Shown: one piece after another, positions 59,645 through 64,000 of the stretch | Layout: each line of letters begins with the position of its first letter | How positions within the stretch are numbered: position 1 is the stretch's first letter | Assembly (NCBI RefSeq): GCF_008801915.1 | Contig: NZ_VZOV01000023.1 | Span: forward strand, 1 to 64,000 | From: Cupriavidus gilardii | Lineage (GTDB): Bacteria; Pseudomonadota; Gammaproteobacteria; Burkholderiales; Burkholderiaceae | DNA: 64,000 nt | Reading direction: 5' to 3' | Translations under genes and position numbers: made by a program | The notes under the pieces: model-generated | What the model was told of the DNA's origin: nothing | Seen by the model: the letters and a program-made list of their open reading frames with translations, nothing else | The model's database searches: none

Positions 59645-60544
59645 ATGCATATCGCCTTTATCGGCCTGGGCAACATGGGCGCGCCGATGGCGCGCAACCT
59701 GCTGAAGGCCGGCCACACGCTGACGGTATTCGACCTCAATGCGCAGGCGCTGGCCGCGTTGCGCGACGCCGGCGCCAGCGGCGCCGATTCGCCGAAGCAG
59801 GCAGCCGCCGAGGCCGATATCGTGATCACGATGCTGCCGGCCGCGGCGCACGTGCGCGGCGTCTACACTGGCGAGAACGGCGTGCTGGCCGGCGTGCGTG
59901 CCGGCGTGCCGCTGGTCGATTCGAGCACGATCGACCCGGCGACGGTGCGCGAGCTTGCGGCGCTGGCCGCGCGCCAGGGCAATCCGTTCGCCGACGCGCC
60001 GGTGTCCGGCGGCACCGGCGGCGCGCAGGCCGGCACGCTGACCTTCATGGTCGGCGCCGACGCGGCGCTGTTCGAGCGGCTGCAGCCGGTGCTGGCCGGC
60101 ATGGGTAGGAACGTGGTCCGCTGCGGCGACACCGGTACCGGCCAGGTCGCGAAGATCTGCAACAACCTGATCCTCGGCATTTCGATGATCGGCGTGTCCG
60201 AGGCGATGGCGCTCGGCGCGCGGCTCGGCATCGACGCCAGGGTGCTGGCAGGCATCGTCAACACGTCGACCGGGCGCTGCTGGTCGTCCGACACCTGCAA
60301 CCCCTACCCCGGCGTGATCGACACCGCCCCGGCCGCGCGCGGCTACAGCGGCGGCTTCGGCGCCGAACTGATGCTCAAGGACCTGGGGCTGGCCAACGAC
60401 GCCGCGCGCGCGGTGCGGCAGCCGCTGTTCCTCGGCGCACTGGCGCAGCAGCTGTATCAGGCGATGTGCCAGCGCGGCGATGGGCAGCTCGATTTCTCGG
60501 GCGTGATCCGGCAATACCTCGATGCCGACGGAGACGCGGCGTGA
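59645..60544 (+). CDS. mmsB: 3-hydroxyisobutyrate dehydrogenase
   Basis: A 299-residue NAD-dependent beta-hydroxyacid dehydrogenase. The NAD site is FIGLGNMGAPMARNLL (7-12 is GLGNMG), the substrate signature is DAPVSGGTGGAQAGTLTFMV, and the catalytic Lys170 is in GQVAKICNNL. It oxidises 3-hydroxyisobutyrate to methylmalonate semialdehyde. CAGGAGACCTCG precedes the ATG. Its stop overlaps the next gene (GTGA, 60541-60544). Confidence 0.96.
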   Translation: MHIAFIGLGNMGAPMARNLLKAGHTLTVFDLNAQALAALRDAGASGADSPKQAAAEADIVITMLPAAAHVRGVYTGENGVLAGVRAGVPLVDSSTIDPATVRELAALAARQGNPFADAPVSGGTGGAQAGTLTFMVGADAALFERLQPVLAGMGRNVVRCGDTGTGQVAKICNNLILGISMIGVSEAMALGARLGIDARVLAGIVNTSTGRCWSSDTCNPYPGVIDTAPAARGYSGGFGAELMLKDLGLANDAARAVRQPLFLGALAQQLYQAMCQRGDGQLDFSGVIRQYLDADGDAA

Positions 60545-61716
60545 ACGCCAGGGCCGAAGCCCCACCGCCTCGGACCGCAGCCGAGGGCACCGATGAAGTC
60601 CGCTTCGAGGTCATCAACCGCGTCGGGCTGGTGACGCTGAACCGGCCGCGCCAGCTCAATGCGCTGTCGTATCCGATGATCGTGGCGCTGCGCGAACAGT
60701 TGCGGCACTGGGCAGCGCAGAGGGATGTCGTTGCCGTGGTGCTGCGCGGCGCCGGCGACAAGGCGTTCTGCGCCGGCGGCGATATCCGCGCGCTGTACGA
60801 CAGTTATCGCGACGCCGTGGCCGGACGTGGCGGCGACGATGGGGAACCGCTGTACCGGCGCTTCTTCGTCGACGAATACCAGCTCGACTTCGAACTGCAC
60901 CGCTATCCGAAACCCGTGATCGCGCTGATGGACGGCATCGTGATGGGCGGCGGCATGGGTCTGGCGCAAGCCGCACCGCTGCGCATCGTCACCGAACGCT
61001 CCCGCGTCGCGATGCCGGAGACCGGCATCGGCCTGGTGCCCGATGTCGGCGCCAGCCACTTCCTGTCGCGGATGACGCCCGAACTGGCGCTCTATCTGGG
61101 ACTGACCGGCGTGACGCTCGGCGCGGCCGACACGCTGCTGTGCGGGCTTGCGGATGTTGCGGCCGACAGTGCCGCGCTGGCGGAACTGGAGACGACGCTG
61201 ACCCGCATCGACTGGCCGGCCAGTGACCGTGACACGGTGCTGGCAACGCTGCGCCGGGCGCTGGCTCCCGCGTCGCCGACCACCGCGGCCGACGCCCCGC
61301 TGCTGAAGGTGTTGCCCGCGCTGCTGCGGCACTTCCGCGCCGACGCGACGCCCGCGGCGATCCTGCAAGGCCTCGCCGGTGAACAGGATCCATGCTGCGC
61401 CGACTGGGCCGCGAAGACGGCGACGCTGCTGCGCGGCCGCTCCCCGCTGATGACCGCCGTCACCCGCGAACTGCTGCTGCGCGGCCGCCGGCTGGACCTG
61501 GCCGACTGCTTCCGGATGGAGCTCGACGTGGTCAGCCACGCCTTCACCGACGGCGACTTCATCGAGGGCGTGCGCGCGCTGATCGTCGACAAGGACCAGA
61601 CGCCACGGTGGCGGGTGGACAGCCACGATGCGGTCGATCCCGATGCGGTACGCGGGTTCTTCGTGTCGCCGTGGGAAGGCGAGCGGCATCCGCTGGCGCC
61701 ACCAGCACTGAAATAG
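60541..61716 (+). CDS. 3-hydroxyisobutyryl-CoA hydrolase (enoyl-CoA hydratase/isomerase family)
   Basis: A 391-residue crotonase-fold protein. The family blocks are GLVTLNRPRQLNALSYPMIV, RGAGDKAFCAGGDIRALYDS, GIVMGGGMGLAQAAPLRIVT and MPETGIGLVPDVGASHFLSR, which hold the oxyanion hole and the Glu/Asp pair of hydroxyisobutyryl-CoA hydrolases. The length fits HIBCH rather than a short enoyl-CoA hydratase. The start GTG 60541 overlaps the mmsB stop by four bases. It would yield free 3-hydroxyisobutyrate for mmsB. Confidence 0.94.
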   Translation: MNARAEAPPPRTAAEGTDEVRFEVINRVGLVTLNRPRQLNALSYPMIVALREQLRHWAAQRDVVAVVLRGAGDKAFCAGGDIRALYDSYRDAVAGRGGDDGEPLYRRFFVDEYQLDFELHRYPKPVIALMDGIVMGGGMGLAQAAPLRIVTERSRVAMPETGIGLVPDVGASHFLSRMTPELALYLGLTGVTLGAADTLLCGLADVAADSAALAELETTLTRIDWPASDRDTVLATLRRALAPASPTTAADAPLLKVLPALLRHFRADATPAAILQGLAGEQDPCCADWAAKTATLLRGRSPLMTAVTRELLLRGRRLDLADCFRMELDVVSHAFTDGDFIEGVRALIVDKDQTPRWRVDSHDAVDPDAVRGFFVSPWEGERHPLAPPALK

Positions 61717-61720
61717 GAAA

Positions 61721-61740
61721 GGGCGCTCCGAAGAGCGCCC
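61721..61740. terminator. Stem-loop between the valine operon and alaC
   Basis: GGGCGCTC (61721-61728) and GAGCGCCC (61733-61740) make a perfect 8-bp stem with a CGAA tetraloop, starting four bases after the hydrolase stop. The plus strand lacks a T-tract; the minus strand continues TTTCC. It probably serves both convergent genes. Confidence 0.7.
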
Positions 61741-61752
61741 CCGCACTACGAA

Positions 61753-61832
61753 ACTGCCGTCGTCCCCGCGAACGCGGGGAACCCAGCGGCTTTCAAAGAC
61801 GCTGGATTCCCGCTTCGCGGGAACGACATGTG
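61753..61832. repeat. Palindromic dispersed-type repeat
   Basis: Left arm GTCGTCCCCGCGAACGCGGG with GAACCCAGCG, a short centre (GCTTTCAAAGA), and right arm CGCTGGATTCCCGCTTCGCG with GGAACGAC are imperfect inverted copies about 30 bases long. Each arm carries its own small palindrome. This is the appearance of common intergenic palindromic units in high-GC proteobacteria. It is unrelated to the GGGGAGAG-type elements at 23.4 and 34.2 kb. Confidence 0.8.
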
Positions 61833-61846
61833 GTGCGCGAGCCTGC

Positions 61847-63109
61847 TCAGGGCTTTGGCGCCGTTGCGGAAGCCGCCGCCGGTGCGACCAGCCCATCGGC
61901 GCGGAACATCGCCTTGATGCCCCGCACCGCCTGCCGGATGCGCGATTCGTTTTCGATCAGCGCGAAGCGCACGTAGTCGTCGCCGAAGTCGCCGAAGCCG
62001 ATGCCCGGCGATACCGAGACCTTGGCCTTCTCCAGCAGCTGCTTGGCGAATTCCAGCGAGCCCAGCGCGCGATACGGCTCGGGAATCCGCGCCCAGATGT
62101 ACATCGACGCCTTCGGCAGCTCCACCGGCCAGCCGGCCTCGTTCAGCCCGCGCGCCAGCACATCGCGGCGCGACTGGTATTGCGCGGCGATCTCGCGCAC
62201 GCATTGCTGGTCGCCCTCGAGCGCGGCAATCGCGGCAATTTGCAGCGGCGTGAAGGTGCCGTAGTCGTGATAGCTCTTGATGCGCGCCAGCGCCGTCACC
62301 AGGTCGGCGTTGCCGGCCATGAAGCCGATGCGCCAGCCCGCCATGTTGTAGCTCTTCGACAACGTGAAGAACTCTACCGCGATGTCCTTGGCGCCCGGCA
62401 CCTGCAGGATCGACGGCGCCTTCCAGCCATCGAACACGATGTCGGCATAGGCCAGATCGTGCACGACGAGGATGTCATGCTTGCGCGCCAGCGCGATCAC
62501 GCGCTCGAAGAAATCGAGCTCCACGCATTGCGCGGTCGGGTTGGACGGGAAGCCCAGCACGATCATCTTCGGCTTCGGATAGCTGCCGCGGATCGCGCGC
62601 TCGAGCTCGGCGAAGAAGTCGACGCCGGGAATCAGCGGCACCGAGCGGATATCGGCGCCCGCGATCACCGCCCCATAGATGTGGATCGGATAGCTCGGAT
62701 CGGGCACCAGCACGGTGTCGCCGCGATCGAGCGTGGCGAGCATCAGGTGCGACAGCCCTTCCTTCGAGCCGATCGTCACGATGGCCTCGCGCTCCGGATC
62801 AATGTCGACGTCGTAGCGCTCGCGATACCAGTGCGAGATCGCGCGGCGCAGCCGCGGAATGCCGCGCGAGGTCGAATAGCCGTGGGTATTGGGACGCTGC
62901 GCCGCCTCAGTCAGCTTGGCCACGATATGCGCGGGCGTCGCGCCATCGGGGTTGCCCATGCTCATGTCGATGATGTCCTCGCCGCGGCGGCGCGCGGCCA
63001 TCTTCAGCTCGGCGGTGATATTGAAGACGTAGGGGGGAAGACGATCGATGCGCGCGAAGCGGCGCTGGCTCGAAGGGCTCGAGCCGGGGGATGCCGGAGT
63101 GGCTGACAT
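61847..63109 (-). CDS. alaC: Alanine-synthesising aminotransferase
   Basis: A 420-residue class I/II aminotransferase of the AlaC type, which makes L-alanine from pyruvate and glutamate. The PLP lysine is Lys252 in [16 protein letters not shown]. Other blocks are [32 protein letters not shown] and [17 protein letters not shown] Ser/Pro-rich leader of 15 residues precedes the conserved part, and the tail is Ala-rich. It is on the minus strand, convergent with the valine operon and divergent from the small membrane protein gene. Confidence 0.94.
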   Translation of the reverse strand: MSATPASPGSSPSSQRRFARIDRLPPYVFNITAELKMAARRRGEDIIDMSMGNPDGATPAHIVAKLTEAAQRPNTHGYSTSRGIPRLRRAISHWYRERYDVDIDPEREAIVTIGSKEGLSHLMLATLDRGDTVLVPDPSYPIHIYGAVIAGADIRSVPLIPGVDFFAELERAIRGSYPKPKMIVLGFPSNPTAQCVELDFFERVIALARKHDILVVHDLAYADIVFDGWKAPSILQVPGAKDIAVEFFTLSKSYNMAGWRIGFMAGNADLVTALARIKSYHDYGTFTPLQIAAIAALEGDQQCVREIAAQYQSRRDVLARGLNEAGWPVELPKASMYIWARIPEPYRALGSLEFAKQLLEKAKVSVSPGIGFGDFGDDYVRFALIENESRIRQAVRGIKAMFRADGLVAPAAASATAPKP

Positions 63110-63377
63110 GGTTGTCCTTGTACGTAAGCGCCCGGAACCGTCCGAGCGACGTTGGCGGTTGTCAGTGCCGCCGGCGACGATGTTAATCGGGTTACGGGCG
63201 CGCGTCCATCGCCGTCGTGCAGGCGCGATCTCGTGTTGATCGGCGCGCTTCCGTGGGAAGGAGTCCGCCGCACGTCGCGCCACGCGTATATCCCCTCTTG
63301 CTCCCAGCGTACTTCGGCGTTAAGCTTCGCACGCTTTGTATGCAAAACTTGAACACAAAATAAGGAGACATAGCGCG

Positions 63378-63662
63378 ATGGATCTCGCTGCCGCCCAACT
63401 GCCGATGGTGCTCAATGGTCTGGAATGGTCGGGCTGCGCGCTCGCGATGAGCGGCTCGCTGCTGGTCGCGCTGCACAACAAGGCGTCGCGCTGGGGCTGG
63501 ATCTCGTACCTGTGCTCGAACATCGTGTGGAGCGTGTTCGCACTGGTGACCGGCACCTATGGCCTGTTCGTGCAGCAGCTCGGCTTCACCGCGACCAGCC
63601 TGTACGGGCTCTACCGGCATACGCAGTTCCATCGGACTGGCGGACACGCCGGCTCGCACTGA
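63378..63662 (+). CDS. Small PnuC-like membrane protein
   Basis: A 94-residue protein with three helices (EWSGCALAMSGSLLVALHNK, WGWISYLCSNIVWSVFALVT, YGLFVQQLGFTATSLYGLYR). The pattern WGxxSYxxSNxxW and an SLYGLYRW-like end resemble one half of PnuC nicotinamide riboside transporters or a related small family. One helix bundle of this size would need to assemble as an oligomer. AAGGAGAC precedes the ATG. It is monocistronic, between alaC and a siderophore-interacting protein gene. Confidence 0.8.
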   Translation: MDLAAAQLPMVLNGLEWSGCALAMSGSLLVALHNKASRWGWISYLCSNIVWSVFALVTGTYGLFVQQLGFTATSLYGLYRHTQFHRTGGHAGSH

Positions 63663-63708
63663 GCCGGATGCCCTCCCCGCCCTCCCCACTCCGGCCTCTT
63701 TACGCGGC

Positions 63709-64000
63709 TCAGTCGTCGAGCGTTTCATGCACGCCGACGGCGCCGTGCTTCCAGTAGGCCGACGCGCGGATGCGGCGCTTGTCGATGCCGCGCTCGTCCA
63801 CCAGGCAGGCGCGCACGGCGCGGATCGCGGCCGCCTCGCCGGCGGCCCACACATAGCCCTCCCCGGCCGGCAATTCCAGCCGGCGCAGCGCCGTCAGCAG
63901 TTCGTCGCCTTCGGCGCGATACAGCCAATGCAGTTCGCAGTCGGCGTCGCTGTGCAGAGCGACACGCGCCTCGCGGTCGTCTATCTGCGCGACCACCACC
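63709..64000 (-). CDS. Siderophore-interacting protein, C-terminal part (truncated by window)
   Basis: The frame is open to the window edge, so the 5' end is missing. About 97 residues are visible, ending with the SIP-family C-terminus: GEGYVWAAGEAAAIRAVRAC, then ERGIDKRRIRASAYWKHGAV and GVHETLDD. The family uses NAD(P)H-FAD to reduce ferric siderophores in the cytosol. The preceding GYVWAAGE carries the nucleotide-binding glycine region. No siderophore uptake gene is visible in this window. Confidence 0.88.
   Translation of the reverse strand, partial: VVVAQIDDREARVALHSDADCELHWLYRAEGDELLTALRRLELPAGEGYVWAAGEAAAIRAVRACLVDERGIDKRRIRASAYWKHGAVGVHETLDD

Overview
This window is GC-rich, densely coded chromosomal DNA, almost certainly from a beta-proteobacterium of the order Burkholderiales. 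A Cupriavidus/Ralstonia/Burkholderia-like or Alcaligenaceae-like genome is my guess from protein style and gene content. Supporting features are an HU protein with a long Lys/Ala-rich tail, an FMN-riboswitch-controlled ribB, an IclR regulator beside an acyl-CoA ligase, a CopR/IrlR-type two-component system, opgGH, and a valine-degradation cluster with a divergent AraC regulator. I see no rRNA, tRNA, CRISPR array, prophage, integrase or insertion sequence. About 62 protein genes are supported; both terminal genes are cut by the window edges.

Layout. 1-8.4 kb: 3' end of a chemotaxis receptor, acyl-CoA ligase plus IclR regulator, an unrecognised 356-residue protein, a thiamine-diphosphate enzyme divergent from an LDH2-type dehydrogenase, and a carboxymethyl-hydroxymuconate isomerase. 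8.4-12.6 kb: a translationally coupled response regulator / sensor kinase / lipoprotein hydrolase operon (the hydrolase is frameshifted), divergent from a small secreted repeat protein. 12.7-21 kb: tailed HU, Mpo1-like membrane protein, Crp-type regulator plus arylamine N-acetyltransferase, SDR plus acyl-CoA ligase, class A acid phosphatase lipoprotein, CreA, thioesterase, ordinary HU. 21-31 kb: Bcr/CflA efflux pump, osmoregulated periplasmic glucan genes opgGH, small secreted proteins, and ribB under an FMN riboswitch. 31-38 kb: PagL-type lipid A deacylase, XRE/MmyB regulator, CNNM/CorC transporter, two small DUF proteins, an entericidin-type lipoprotein, NhaR-like regulator, universal stress protein, TerC.

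38-48 kb: phospholipase-D-like lipoprotein, then KDPG aldolase, 2-keto-3-deoxygluconate kinase and a D-amino-acid lyase/deaminase on the minus strand, divergent from an RpiR regulator, D-aminoacylase, RidA and a GntP permease. This reads as a salvage cluster for D-amino acids and/or sugar acids. 48-54 kb: Tat-exported aldo/keto reductase, ATP/ADP-translocase-like carrier, the glutathione-dependent formaldehyde pathway (frmA-fghA), a GlxA-type regulator and a YbaL-type antiporter. 54-64 kb: AraC regulator divergent from acyl-CoA dehydrogenase, mmsA, mmsB and 3-hydroxyisobutyryl-CoA hydrolase (distal valine catabolism), alaC, a small PnuC-like membrane protein and the end of a siderophore-interacting protein.

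Most of the window is ordinary housekeeping and catabolic sequence. The less ordinary material is small: short tandem repeats with 9, 11 and 12 bp units (including in-frame expansions inside enzymes), two REPIN-like palindromic elements plus a second palindromic repeat family, candidate operators in divergent regions, a small TCS-linked repeat protein, and one orphan gene. I did not find a convincing large novel multi-gene system.
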